Shown piece by piece: positions 40,794 to 49,568 of a stretch of DNA of 55,888 nucleotides; the first letter of the stretch is position 1, and the number at the start of each line of letters is the position of its first letter. Origin of the DNA: an uncultured Clostridia bacterium (lineage in GTDB: Bacteria > Bacillota > Clostridia > Christensenellales > Aristaeellaceae); assembly GCA_934643825.1 (NCBI GenBank), contig CAKUCW010000014.1:1-55888 (forward strand), in the 5' to 3' direction. The translations under genes and the position numbers were made by a program. Below the pieces are notes generated by a model. The model made no database searches and had not been told where the DNA came from. It saw only the letters and a program-made list of their open reading frames with translations.

Positions 40794-41813
40794 ATGGCTC
40801 TTTTTGAAAACTATGAAGGTCGTATGCCCCAGCTCCAGCCGGTTCTGGAGAAGTACGGCTTCAAAGACTTTGACGACGTCAAGGCTTACAACAATTCCAA
40901 GGGCGTAGACGCCTACTCCATCGTGGAGAGTACGCAGCCCATCTGCTTCGAGAACGTGAAGTGGGCTTACGAGCTGGGCGCCGCGATCGCGATGAAGGAG
41001 AACGTCAAGACCGCTGCCGAGGCTGCCAAGCTCATCGGCGAGGGTCTGCAGGCTTTCTGCATCCCGGGTTCCGTTGCCGACCAGCGCAAGGTTGGTCTGG
41101 GTCATGGCAATCTGGGCGCGATGCTGCTGGATGAAAACACCGAGTGCTTTGCGTTCCTCGCCGGCCACGAGTCCTTCGCGGCTGCCGAAGGCGCGATCAA
41201 GATCGCTCTGAACGCGAACAAGGTCCGCACCAAGCCGCTGCGCGTTATCCTCAACGGTCTGGGCAAGGACGCCGCGATGATCATCAGCCGTATCAATGGC
41301 TTCACCTATGTGCAGACCAAGTACGACTACCTCTCCGCGGACGTGAAGGAAGACCATGCGCTGTCCATCGTCAGCGAGACCGCTTACTCCAACGGCGAGC
41401 GTGCGAAGGTTCGCTGCTACGGCGCGGACGACGTTCGCGAGGGCGTTGCCATCATGTGGCATGAGAACGCGGATGTTTCCATCACCGGCAACTCCACCAA
41501 CCCGACCCGCTTCCAGCATCCGGTCGCCGGCACCTATAAGAAGGAGCGCATCGAGGCTGGCAGAAAGTATTTCTCCGTCGCTTCCGGCGGCGGCACGGGC
41601 CGTACCCTGCATCCGGACAACATGGCTGCGGGTCCTGCTTCCTACGGCATGACCGACACCATGGGCCGTATGCACTCCGACGCGCAGTTCGCGGGCAGCT
41701 CTTCTGTTCCGGCGCACGTCGAAATGATGGGCTTCCTCGGCGCTGGCAACAACCCGATGGTCGGCATGACCGTTGCGGTCGCCGTCGCTGTCGAAGAGGC
41801 TATGAAGAAGTAA
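40794..41813 (+). CDS. GGGtGRT family protein
   Basis: A 339-residue protein named for its signature, here SGGGTGRTLHPDNMAAGPAS. A second conserved block is HVEMMGFLGAGNNPMVGMTV. GLGHGNLGAMLL and FLAGHESFAAAEGAI add further glycine-rich, possibly nucleotide- or cofactor-binding segments. AAGGAGG lies 10 nt upstream of ATG. It is the distal gene of a two-gene operon with a NifU-like protein, so a role in iron-sulfur or metal chemistry is inferred, not shown. A terminator follows, after which the CRISPR locus begins. Confidence 0.85.
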   Translation: MALFENYEGRMPQLQPVLEKYGFKDFDDVKAYNNSKGVDAYSIVESTQPICFENVKWAYELGAAIAMKENVKTAAEAAKLIGEGLQAFCIPGSVADQRKVGLGHGNLGAMLLDENTECFAFLAGHESFAAAEGAIKIALNANKVRTKPLRVILNGLGKDAAMIISRINGFTYVQTKYDYLSADVKEDHALSIVSETAYSNGERAKVRCYGADDVREGVAIMWHENADVSITGNSTNPTRFQHPVAGTYKKERIEAGRKYFSVASGGGTGRTLHPDNMAAGPASYGMTDTMGRMHSDAQFAGSSSVPAHVEMMGFLGAGNNPMVGMTVAVAVAVEEAMKK

Positions 41814-41872
41814 TTTTTAACGCATGGCTTGATTTTCCGAGTCGCGATTCGGAAAACGTCGGGCGATGCGAG

Positions 41873-41899
41873 GGAGAGCCTTTAGGGGCTCTCCTTTTT
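41873..41899 (+). terminator. Terminator of the GGGtGRT operon
   Basis: 8-bp stem GGAGAGCC/GGCTCTCC followed by TTTTT. It isolates the CRISPR locus from upstream transcription. The 30 nt after its T-run (TTTTTGTATGCGCAGAAAA) weakly resemble the T-run associated repeat. Confidence 0.9.
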
Positions 41900-41930
41900 G
41901 TATGCGCAGAAAATTGAAAGAATCGTTTGG

Positions 41931-41960
41931 TTGACAGTCGAAAGATGAATATGATAAGAT
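41931..41960 (+). promoter_or_regulatory. Promoter of the degenerate mini-array upstream of cas3
   Basis: Consensus TTGACA (41931-41936), 18-bp spacer, TAAGAT (41955-41960). The predicted start is about 10 nt before the first degenerate repeat. Confidence 0.7.
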
Positions 41961-41976
41961 GCTTCTGTCCGAAAGA

Positions 41977-42057
41977 CGTTTCCCCGCAGAAGCGGTGGGT
42001 GATCCCAGTAGAAGTGATTGGGATGCTTTTTCCCTGCAATCGCAGGGGTTTGAGATG
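41977..42057 (+). ncRNA. creR: CreR-like crRNA: degenerate repeat, short guide, degenerate repeat
   Basis: The first pseudo-repeat (41977-42005) keeps TTTCCCCGC, an AGAA loop, GCGG, a bulged T, and then GGGTGATCC, so both the Cas6e hairpin and the 7-nt GTGATCC handle of the array repeat survive. A 20-nt segment (42006-42025) follows. The second pseudo-repeat (42026 to about 42057) starts CTTTTTCCC and forms CCCTGC/GCAGGG around AATC: relative to the array stem CCCCGC/GCGGGG one C-G pair has become T-A on both sides, a compensatory change. The handle is lost in the second repeat, where only cleavage is needed. This matches the CreR class of cas-regulating RNAs. A 45-codon frame (41959-42096) also crosses the region but has no ribosome-binding site. 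Confidence 0.78.
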
Positions 42058-42116
42058 TATGCTTTAAAAATAAAAAACAGAAATGAAGCAGGATAATCCA
42101 GATCTGTGTTGAAATG

Positions 42117-42143
42117 TATAAATGACAAACAGTAGAAGTGAAT
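42117..42143 (+). promoter_or_regulatory. Predicted CreR target site and putative cas operon -10 box
   Basis: AACAGTAGAAGTGA (42128-42141) repeats the start of the mini-array guide: CAGTAGAAGTGA is identical, then one mismatch, then TG again. The two bases before the match are AA, the PAM inferred from the array. TATAAA at 42117-42122 is the best -10 candidate, which would put the transcription start on the target; its -35 is poor. The cas3 ATG lies 45 bp past the matched block. Confidence 0.65.
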
Positions 42144-42186
42144 GTAGAAATGAACGCAGGATAAAAGCTGAGGAGGAAACGCGGAT

Positions 42187-44970
42187 ATGGCACTGAAGAA
42201 GGACGACATGTATCCCTTGCTGATTGCCAAGAGCGATCGTGAACATACCGGTCGGATGCTCACACTGAAAATGCACCTTCGGGACTCGATGGATGTTATG
42301 CGTTTTTTGCTTGAAAAGTGGGTGCCGGAAAGGGTTTGCGCGGTTGCCGGTCTTTCCGAAGATGAATTGAAGCGCATTGCGCTCTTTCTTGCGGGAATCC
42401 ATGATATCGGTAAGGCATCCAACAGCTTTCAAACAAAAATCCTTAAAACGATGCCGGAACTTCGTGAACGACTGCGCGAGCAGGTTGAATTGGCAAATCT
42501 CAGCTCCAATGAAGAAGCGTTTTCCCATCATACGATGGTGGGTGCAGCCATCCTCAGTGACATGGGCATGCCTGACTGGGTGGTTTCGGTGGTGGGTGCG
42601 CATCACGGAAAGCCTTTGCCGGAGAACTTTGATCCGGAACATCTGATGAAATCCAGAAATTACAGAAGCTGCTTCTTTGCCCGAAAGGAAGACGCACCGC
42701 TCTATCGTTTGGTTTGGCGGGAAATCCTTGATGATGCGCTTGAATATGCGGGGTATCACTCCGCGGAGGAGCTGCCGCAGAGCATGACCCAGCCTGCACA
42801 GATGCTGCTCGTCGGTCTGCTTATTGTTGCCGATTGGCTGAGCAGCAACACCGCGCTTTTCCCGCTGGCGGATGCGGAAGACGGCATGGCAGACGACGAC
42901 CTGTATCCCGAACGGTTTGAACGCGCTGTAAAAAAGCTGAAATTTTTGGATCGATGGAACACGGATGACAGCTGGCGATACGCCGATTTGGGTGCGGAAC
43001 GCTTTGGATTCGACCAAAGCAACGTCATTCAGCAGGCGATAACGCAGGCGGCGGGAGAGGCGGAAAGACCGGGGCTCTTCATCCTGGAAGCGCCGATGGG
43101 CGCGGGCAAGACGGAAGCCGCGCTGATGGCAGGCGAAATTCTGGCGAATCGCAGGGGAGAAAGCGGGCTTGCGTTCTTCCTTCCGTCGCAGGCGACCGCC
43201 AATGCCATGTTTGAACGCGTGATGAGCTGGGTTCAGGGGTTTGCGCAGGAGCCGCAGTCTTGGCTGGATGATGAGGAGGAAACGGCGGGAAGCAACGGTC
43301 AGCTGACCGTCGAACTGGCGCACGGCAAGGCATCGCTCAACCAGAGTTTCACCGAGTTAAGCGAATCGGGTGCGCTGGTGGATGAGGACGAGGCGGGGCG
43401 GATCGCGACCAATGCGTTCTTCATGGGGAGAAAGACGCAGCTGCTTGCGAATTTCGTCGTGGGCACGGTCGATCAGATGCTGATGGGTGCCTTGCGCCAG
43501 AAACACATCATGCTCAAGCATCTGGGGCTGGCGGGCAAGGCTGTGGTTGTCGATGAGGTACACGCCTATGATCGCTACATGTCCCGTTATATGGACGCGA
43601 TGCTCAATTGGCTTGGCGCGTATCAAACGCCGGTGATTCTGCTTTCGGCGACCCTGCCGGGCAGACGGCGCGGCGAAATGGTCGGCGCCTATCTGGGGCA
43701 GGAGGCGTTTGAAGGGCGGGAAGCGCTGGAGGGCGAACGCGCCTATCCGCTGCTGACGTGGACGGATGGCGAAACGGTTTGTACCCGGCGCATCGAGTTG
43801 GATGCGCGGCAGACGGATGTGGAGATTCTGCGCGGAGAAGAGGAAAGCGTTATCCCGTATTTGCGCGAGCGGCTGACAGAGGGCGGCTGTGCCGGCGTGA
43901 TCGTCAATACCGTGAAACGTGCGCAGGCGATGACAGAGAGGCTGAAAGCGGCGTTTCCGCAATATGACGTGCTGCTGGATCATGCGCAGTTGATCATGCC
44001 GGATCGAATCCGAAAAGAAAAGCAGATTATGGAGCGGGTTGGAAAGTCATCCACGTCAAAGCAGAGAAACGGTCTGATTGTCGTTGGCACGCAGGTGCTG
44101 GAACAGTCGTTAGATCTGGACTTTGACGTGATGGTCAGCGACCTTTGCCCGATGGATTTGCTGCTGCAGCGGCTGGGCAGACTGCATAGACATCATTGCC
44201 ATGACCGCCCGTCGCCGGTGAAACGAGCCGCCTGCCTTGTGCTTGGCACGCGGGAGCTTGAACCGGGCGCGAAGGCGGTTTACGGAGCATATCTGCTGAG
44301 AAAAACCGCGGCGTTATTGCCGGATGTCATGCGGCTGCCGGACGACATTTCTCGACTTGTTCAGGATACATATGATTCGGATTGCATGGTGGCACTGTCG
44401 AAATGGGCAGGATTATATGAAGAATATGAAGAATATAACCGGAAGTGTGAAAAACAATGGGAGAATGCGGACGGGGCATGTCTGAGAGATGCCCTGCGGG
44501 ATGAAGAAGATGACATGCAGAGCCTGAATGGATTGCTTGACCGCGATTTTCTGTATACAGATGAGCAGGCGCAGGCGTCGGTTCGCGATGGTGCGGCTTC
44601 CCTTGAGGTGCTTGTGCTGCAAGCGGGTGAGGATGGGCGGCTTCATACTGCCACACAGGATGAAGCAACGCTGAGCCTTGCATCGACCGATGCGCCGAGC
44701 CGAGAAGAGGCGAAGATCATTCTGCGCCAAAGCATCAGGCTGCCACGAATCTTCAGCTTTTCAAACGGAACGAAGGCGATTGAAGAGCTGGAAGAAGTTC
44801 GACGAAATACGCTGAGTGAATGGGTGAGAACGCCAAGCCTGAGCCGCGAACTGTTCCTGCTGCTTGATTTAAACGGATGCGCGACGCTGGCGGGAATCCC
44901 GTTAAGATACGATCAGGACAAGGGGCTTTGCGTCGAAAAGGAGGATCGTGATGGCAGAAACCATGTTTAA
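42187..44970 (+). CDS. cas3: Type I-E CRISPR nuclease-helicase Cas3
   Basis: A 927-residue effector that is recruited by Cascade and degrades target DNA. The HD nuclease is N-terminal: H72-D73 in LAGIHDIGK, H114-H115 in FSHHTM, and H139-H140 in GAHHGKP. The superfamily 2 helicase follows with Walker A EAPMGAGKTEAAL (about 299-311), DEVH (about 455) and SAT in LLSATLPG (about 485). VVGTQVLEQSLDLDFD and QRLGRLHRHH are the C-terminal helicase motifs. GAGGAAAC precedes the start by about 8 nt. All key residues are present, so it looks active. It overlaps cas8e by 20 bp. Confidence 0.97.
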   Translation: MALKKDDMYPLLIAKSDREHTGRMLTLKMHLRDSMDVMRFLLEKWVPERVCAVAGLSEDELKRIALFLAGIHDIGKASNSFQTKILKTMPELRERLREQVELANLSSNEEAFSHHTMVGAAILSDMGMPDWVVSVVGAHHGKPLPENFDPEHLMKSRNYRSCFFARKEDAPLYRLVWREILDDALEYAGYHSAEELPQSMTQPAQMLLVGLLIVADWLSSNTALFPLADAEDGMADDDLYPERFERAVKKLKFLDRWNTDDSWRYADLGAERFGFDQSNVIQQAITQAAGEAERPGLFILEAPMGAGKTEAALMAGEILANRRGESGLAFFLPSQATANAMFERVMSWVQGFAQEPQSWLDDEEETAGSNGQLTVELAHGKASLNQSFTELSESGALVDEDEAGRIATNAFFMGRKTQLLANFVVGTVDQMLMGALRQKHIMLKHLGLAGKAVVVDEVHAYDRYMSRYMDAMLNWLGAYQTPVILLSATLPGRRRGEMVGAYLGQEAFEGREALEGERAYPLLTWTDGETVCTRRIELDARQTDVEILRGEEESVIPYLRERLTEGGCAGVIVNTVKRAQAMTERLKAAFPQYDVLLDHAQLIMPDRIRKEKQIMERVGKSSTSKQRNGLIVVGTQVLEQSLDLDFDVMVSDLCPMDLLLQRLGRLHRHHCHDRPSPVKRAACLVLGTRELEPGAKAVYGAYLLRKTAALLPDVMRLPDDISRLVQDTYDSDCMVALSKWAGLYEEYEEYNRKCEKQWENADGACLRDALRDEEDDMQSLNGLLDRDFLYTDEQAQASVRDGAASLEVLVLQAGEDGRLHTATQDEATLSLASTDAPSREEAKIILRQSIRLPRIFSFSNGTKAIEELEEVRRNTLSEWVRTPSLSRELFLLLDLNGCATLAGIPLRYDQDKGLCVEKEDRDGRNHV

Positions 44971-46576
44971 CCTGTTGAAGGAGCCGTGGATACGAGTCGC
45001 AACGCCGGATTGCGTGGTGCACGAGGTATCGCTGACAGAGGCATTGACGCAGGCGCATACGTTCAGCAATCTGGCGGGTGAACTGCCCACGCAGGACATT
45101 GCGATTTTGCGATTGATGCTGGCGGTGCTTCATTCAGTGTTCACAGAGGTCGATGAAAACGGGAAGCCGAGTGAGCTGAAAACGAAGGCTGACGCATACA
45201 GGCGATGGGGCGATTTGTGGACGCTCGGCTGCTTTCCTATGGAACCTGTTTTGACCTATTTGAAGCGGTATGAGGAGCGGTTTGACCTGTTTCATCCTGA
45301 AAGACCGTTTTATCAGGTGAAAGAGGCGGCAGGCGGCACAGAATTTACGGCTGCCAAGCTAAACGGTGCGATTTCCGAAAGCAGCAATAAGATTCGACTG
45401 TTTTCGATGCGGACGGGTGCGCAGAAAGGTGTTTTGACCGATGCGGAGGCGGCGCGGTGGCTGATTTATCTGAATGGGTATGACGATACATCCGCCAAAC
45501 CCAAACAGAAGGGGCTTCCCTCTCCCGGCGCAGGCTGGCTGGGCAAGCTGGGATTGATTGCGGCACAGGGAGATAACCTTTTTGAAACCCTGATGCTCAA
45601 CTGGGTGCTGCTGGATGATGAGGAAAGACTGTGGGGAAAGAATAAACCGATTTGGGCATTGGACAGCCCGAGGGTGCAGGAGCGATGCGAAATCACGATG
45701 CCGGATAATCAGGCAGAGCTGCTGACGCTGCAATCCCGTCGATTGCTGCTGATTCGCGATGCATGCGGCGTGACGGGCTATAAGCTGCTGGGCGGCGACT
45801 TTTTCAGCAAGGTCAACGCGCTGAAGGAACAAATGACACTCTGGACATATGTGCAGGGCAAGGGCAGTCAGCCGGGATTTTATCAGCCTAAACGGCATGA
45901 CGCCAGCAAACAGATCTGGCGTGAATTTTCTTCCGTGATCGATGGAGCGAATAACAGGGAAAAGCCCGGCGTTGTGAAGTGGCAGGAGCGGCTTAAAAGA
46001 CGCGGAAAGCTGGAAAAAAAGAGGATGTCGCGGTTCATGGTCGCGTCGGTTCAATACGGAGACAAAGATTTCTTTGTGGAGGATGTTTTCAGCGATTCGC
46101 TCAGCTTCCATTTGGATTTGCTGACCGATGCCGGCGCGGATTGGGTGGAAGCGATCGAATCCGAGATTCGGCTGACGGATAAAGTGGCAGCGGCGGTTCT
46201 GTATTTGGGGATGGATATCGACAAGGCGGCGGGCGGCGACGGAGATGCGATTGGAAAACAGCTGAAGGAACAGTTCTACGATCGAATTGACGTGCCGTTC
46301 AGACGGTTCTTGGAAGCCGTCGATCCGCAGGATGATGAAGACCAAATGCATGAGCGTTTGGAACGCTGGCATGAGGAAGAATGGCGCATTGCCTATGGAA
46401 TTGCGAGGGAAATCGTTTCGCAGGAAGATCGCGCAAACTTCATCATCGGAAACACGATCAAGGAAAAGCAGAATGGCAAGGATGTATCCAACCGTTACAG
46501 TGTGCCCGAGGCATATAAACAGTTTAAGTATCAAATCAATCGTCTTTTGAAGAATGAGAAAGGAGCAGTGGAATGA
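44951..46576 (+). CDS. cas8e: Cascade large subunit Cse1/Cas8e
   Basis: A 541-residue Cse1 (CasA) protein. It begins MFNLLKEPWIRVATPDCVVHEVSL, seen in parts, the family's typical N-terminus (FNLL-x-PWI). LGCFPMEPVLTYL and FDLFHPERPFYQV also match the family. Cas8e recognises the PAM and recruits Cas3. ATG 44951 is chosen because AAGGAGGA lies 6 nt upstream, within the cas3 3' end; GTG 44948 is an alternative. Confidence 0.95.
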   Translation: MAETMFNLLKEPWIRVATPDCVVHEVSLTEALTQAHTFSNLAGELPTQDIAILRLMLAVLHSVFTEVDENGKPSELKTKADAYRRWGDLWTLGCFPMEPVLTYLKRYEERFDLFHPERPFYQVKEAAGGTEFTAAKLNGAISESSNKIRLFSMRTGAQKGVLTDAEAARWLIYLNGYDDTSAKPKQKGLPSPGAGWLGKLGLIAAQGDNLFETLMLNWVLLDDEERLWGKNKPIWALDSPRVQERCEITMPDNQAELLTLQSRRLLLIRDACGVTGYKLLGGDFFSKVNALKEQMTLWTYVQGKGSQPGFYQPKRHDASKQIWREFSSVIDGANNREKPGVVKWQERLKRRGKLEKKRMSRFMVASVQYGDKDFFVEDVFSDSLSFHLDLLTDAGADWVEAIESEIRLTDKVAAAVLYLGMDIDKAAGGDGDAIGKQLKEQFYDRIDVPFRRFLEAVDPQDDEDQMHERLERWHEEEWRIAYGIAREIVSQEDRANFIIGNTIKEKQNGKDVSNRYSVPEAYKQFKYQINRLLKNEKGAVE

Positions 46577-47202
46577 CACAACGGAAGCAGGCTGTCGCGG
46601 CATATATGCGAAACCGGCTTGGCGAACTGAGCGCGGATCCCAACGAGAGCCGCGTGCGTGCGCAGTTGGCTAATCTTCGGCGCGGCATTGGCAGAAAACC
46701 CGGCGATATGCCGGAGCTTTGGGGCATGCTCTTTGCGGAGATGCCTGAGGAGATGCTGAGCCAAAACGGACAGCCGACACGCGAAGAATGGGCGATTTAT
46801 ACGGCACTGACGCTGTATGCCCTGCACCAGCAGAGCAGCAAAATCAGCGAACAAAACATGCATGAGGCGGGAAAGCCGGAGAATCGGCTGGGCAGGGCGG
46901 TTGCGCGGCTGGTTAAGAATGAAGAAAAAGACCGAGATCGGATTGCCAAGAGGTTGAATGCCTTCGCGACGGCGGACGACATGCTGACGGCGGCACATCA
47001 TCTGCGGGGACTGATTCAGCTCCTGCGTGCTGAAGAGATTCCGCTGGATTATGTGCATCTGGCGGAAAACCTGTATGATTTCCAGAATCCGGATTCCAGA
47101 CCGAGCGTGCGGCTGGAGTGGGGACAGGATTTTTACGATAAGCCGAGAACGGCGAACGAAGCCCATGACGAGCAGAAAGGACAGGATGAGAGCCATGCGT
47201 AA
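46573..47202 (+). CDS. cse2: Cascade small subunit Cse2/Cas11e
   Basis: A 209-residue helical protein (ANLRRGIGRKPGDMPELWGML, read in parts, is the family core with basic residues that contact the displaced strand). Its ATG overlaps the cas8e stop by 4 bp. Two copies are expected per complex, stabilising the R-loop. The C-terminal tail (NEAHDEQKGQDESHA) is charged and probably disordered. Confidence 0.93.
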   Translation: MTQRKQAVAAYMRNRLGELSADPNESRVRAQLANLRRGIGRKPGDMPELWGMLFAEMPEEMLSQNGQPTREEWAIYTALTLYALHQQSSKISEQNMHEAGKPENRLGRAVARLVKNEEKDRDRIAKRLNAFATADDMLTAAHHLRGLIQLLRAEEIPLDYVHLAENLYDFQNPDSRPSVRLEWGQDFYDKPRTANEAHDEQKGQDESHA

Positions 47203-48262
47203 AAATGTATATATCGATCTTCATGTTGTGGAAACCGTGCCGCCCAGCTGCGTCAATCGCGACGATACGGGCAGACCCAAGACCGCCGTTTATGGCGGCG
47301 TAACCCGAGCACGCGTTTCTTCCCAGTGCTGGAAGAAAGCGATTCGCGATAGCTTCAAGGATTTTTTGCCCGAAACCGAAAGCGGCGTGAGAACGAAGCA
47401 TGTGCATGAGCTGCTGACGGCGGCGATTCGGGCACGCGATCCGGAGGCGGAAGCGGAAAAGCTCGCAGAGAATATGCTCAAGACGGCGGGGCTGTCGCTC
47501 AAAAACAAGAACGATAAGAATGAAACCGGCGCCTTGTTCTTCATCAGCCACGGACAGCTTGAAGCGCTGGCGGAGCTGGCGGTAACCGAAGAAAAGCCGG
47601 ACAAGAAGCAGTGTCAGGCGGCGCTCAAGGTGAATCCTGCTGTCGATGTGGCGCTCTTTGGGCGCATGGTTGCGGATGATCCGTCCCTCAATTTTGACGC
47701 GGCGGCGCAGGTTGCGCATGCCATTTCGACGCACGCGGTTCAGAACGAATATGACTACTTTACGGCGGTGGATGACTGCTCTCCGGCAGACAATGCGGGT
47801 GCAGGACATCTGGGCACGGTGGAATACAACTCCGCGACGCTTTACCGCTATGCGACCGTCAACGTGACGGAGCTGGAAAAGAGTCTCGGCGAACGCACGC
47901 CGGAAGCCGTCCGTGCGTTTGCGGAAGCGTTTATTCGCAGTATGCCCAAAGGCAAAATCAACACATTTGCCAACAATGTGCTGCCTGATGCGGTCTATGT
48001 GACGGTTCGCCATGACCAGCCGATCAACCTCGTCGGCGCGTTTGAAATGCCTGTGCGAGCCGGACAGGGCGGCTATGTGAAGCCTTCCGTACACGCGCTG
48101 ACGCGCCATGCGCAGGCGGTATACTGCGCTTATCTCGGCGAGCCGGATCAGGCGTTTGCCATCGGCGAAGGCATGGACAAATTGGTGAAAAAAACGACGA
48201 CGCTGCCGCTGCTGCTCGACGCAGTGGAAAACAGCGTGAAGGAAATCGGAGGTCAGGCATGA
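47195..48262 (+). CDS. cas7e: Cascade backbone subunit Cas7e (Cse4/CasC)
   Basis: A 355-residue RAMP protein that forms the six-subunit backbone along the guide. VNRDDTGRPKTAVYGGVTRARVSSQCWKKA is the diagnostic Cas7e N-terminal region (given only to identify it by position, about residues 18-47). FANNVLPDAVYVTVRHDQPINL lies in the thumb-to-palm region. I chose ATG 47195 (start MRKNVYIDLHVV, GGATGAG upstream); ATG 47186, three codons earlier, is equally in frame. It overlaps cse2. Confidence 0.95.
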   Translation: MRKNVYIDLHVVETVPPSCVNRDDTGRPKTAVYGGVTRARVSSQCWKKAIRDSFKDFLPETESGVRTKHVHELLTAAIRARDPEAEAEKLAENMLKTAGLSLKNKNDKNETGALFFISHGQLEALAELAVTEEKPDKKQCQAALKVNPAVDVALFGRMVADDPSLNFDAAAQVAHAISTHAVQNEYDYFTAVDDCSPADNAGAGHLGTVEYNSATLYRYATVNVTELEKSLGERTPEAVRAFAEAFIRSMPKGKINTFANNVLPDAVYVTVRHDQPINLVGAFEMPVRAGQGGYVKPSVHALTRHAQAVYCAYLGEPDQAFAIGEGMDKLVKKTTTLPLLLDAVENSVKEIGGQA

Positions 48263-48909
48263 GTACGCTGCTTCTGCGCTTTGCAACACCGATGCAGGCG
48301 TGGGGCGCGGATTCGCGGTTCGACATCCGAAAGACGAATCGCGAACCGACCAAGAGCGGCGTGGTCGGCTTGCTGGCTGCGGCTCTGGGGCTGCAACGGG
48401 ACGCCCCTTTGAATGAATTGACGGCACTTCGAATGGGCGTGCGCGTGGATCGGGAAGGCGTGCTGCTTCGTGATTTCCATATGGTGCATGGCGAAAAATC
48501 TTCGTATGTGACGACGCGCTATTATCTTTGCGACGCGGTGTTCCTTGTCGGCGTTTTCAGCGAAGATGAGGTGCTGATGCGGCGGCTGGAGGAAGCTGTT
48601 CGCTGCCCGGCGTTCCCGCTGTTTCTGGGGCGGAGATCCTGTCCGCCGGAAGGGCGCGTCTGCCTCGGTCTGAGGAAAATGACGCTGGAGGACGCGCTGA
48701 CGAGTGAGCCGAGCTTGGCTGCACACGGTGCGTTTCAACAAAACGAACGGCTGCGCATGGTGCTGGAGGATCCGAGGGGAACAGCACGGCTGCGCGATAT
48801 GCCGATCTCGTTCAGTCCGTTTGACCGGCAATACGGCTATCGGGCGGCGAGGGAAACCTGGCTGGATCAGCCGACAAACGAGCATGACCCTATGCGGGAA
48901 TTGAGGTGA
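48259..48909 (+). CDS. cas5e: Cascade subunit Cas5e (CasD)
   Basis: A 216-residue RAMP protein. LLLRFATPMQAWGADSRFDIR and REPTKSGVVGLLAAALGL are the family hallmarks (W-x-x-x-S-R and P-x-x-S/G). It caps the 5' handle of the crRNA. The start overlaps the cas7e stop by 4 bp. Confidence 0.96.
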   Translation: MSTLLLRFATPMQAWGADSRFDIRKTNREPTKSGVVGLLAAALGLQRDAPLNELTALRMGVRVDREGVLLRDFHMVHGEKSSYVTTRYYLCDAVFLVGVFSEDEVLMRRLEEAVRCPAFPLFLGRRSCPPEGRVCLGLRKMTLEDALTSEPSLAAHGAFQQNERLRMVLEDPRGTARLRDMPISFSPFDRQYGYRAARETWLDQPTNEHDPMRELR

Positions 48910-48913
48910 GCGA

Positions 48914-49555
48914 ATGGTTCTGTCGAGAGTTGCGCTGGATTTGACCAAGCGCTCGACGATGATCGCCTTGCAAAATCCATCCGCATTCCACGGCGCAGTC
49001 GAACGGGCTTTTGAACCCCGAACAAGCCGTGCACTTTGGCGGGTGGATACGCTGGGCGGTCGCCGCTACTTGCTGCTGCTCAGCGAGGAAGAGCCGGATT
49101 TGGCAGGGATTGCGGAGCAGTTCGGAACGGAAGAAGCGCCGGAGATGCGGGATTATGCGCCGCTGCTGGAACGCATCGTGCCGGGCAGCCGCTGGCAGTT
49201 TCGGCTGCATGCCAACCCGACGTACAGCAAGGGCGGAAACGGCAATCGGGGCAAGGTGCATGCCTGCACGGTGATCCGCAAGCCGGATCAGCCGGAAGTC
49301 AAAACGCAGTACGGCTGGCTGCTGCATCAAGCGGAATGCCATGGCTTTGCCGTGGAGGAAAACGCATTCGGCGTAACGCGCAATCAGTGGTATGCTTTTA
49401 AAAAGAGAACGGGAGAGCAGGTCAAGCTGCTCGGCGTGACCTACGAGGGAATACTGACCGTCACGGACGCGGAAAAATTCCGTGAAGCGCTGACCGGCGG
49501 CGTGGGTCGGGGAAAGGCTTACGGCATGGGCATGATGACCGTCATGCGGGCATAA
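48914..49555 (+). CDS. cas6e: crRNA-processing endoribonuclease Cas6e (CasE)
   Basis: A 213-residue Cas6e that cuts each repeat after its hairpin and stays bound. H26 in SAFHGAVERAF corresponds to the catalytic histidine position of characterised Cas6e proteins. The glycine-rich loop GGVGRGKAYGMGMM near the C-terminus binds the hairpin. It begins 4 bp after the cas5e stop. It should cleave the array and probably the pseudo-repeats at 41977-42057. Confidence 0.96.
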   Translation: MVLSRVALDLTKRSTMIALQNPSAFHGAVERAFEPRTSRALWRVDTLGGRRYLLLLSEEEPDLAGIAEQFGTEEAPEMRDYAPLLERIVPGSRWQFRLHANPTYSKGGNGNRGKVHACTVIRKPDQPEVKTQYGWLLHQAECHGFAVEENAFGVTRNQWYAFKKRTGEQVKLLGVTYEGILTVTDAEKFREALTGGVGRGKAYGMGMMTVMRA

Positions 49556-49568
49556 AGGAGAGGGGAAT

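Noticed and set aside
41959..42096. A 45-codon frame running through the pseudo-repeats upstream of cas3
   Set aside because: No Shine-Dalgarno site and no recognisable protein; the crRNA-like features explain the region better. A CreT-like tiny toxin was considered, but no short frame there has a usable start and target promoter.
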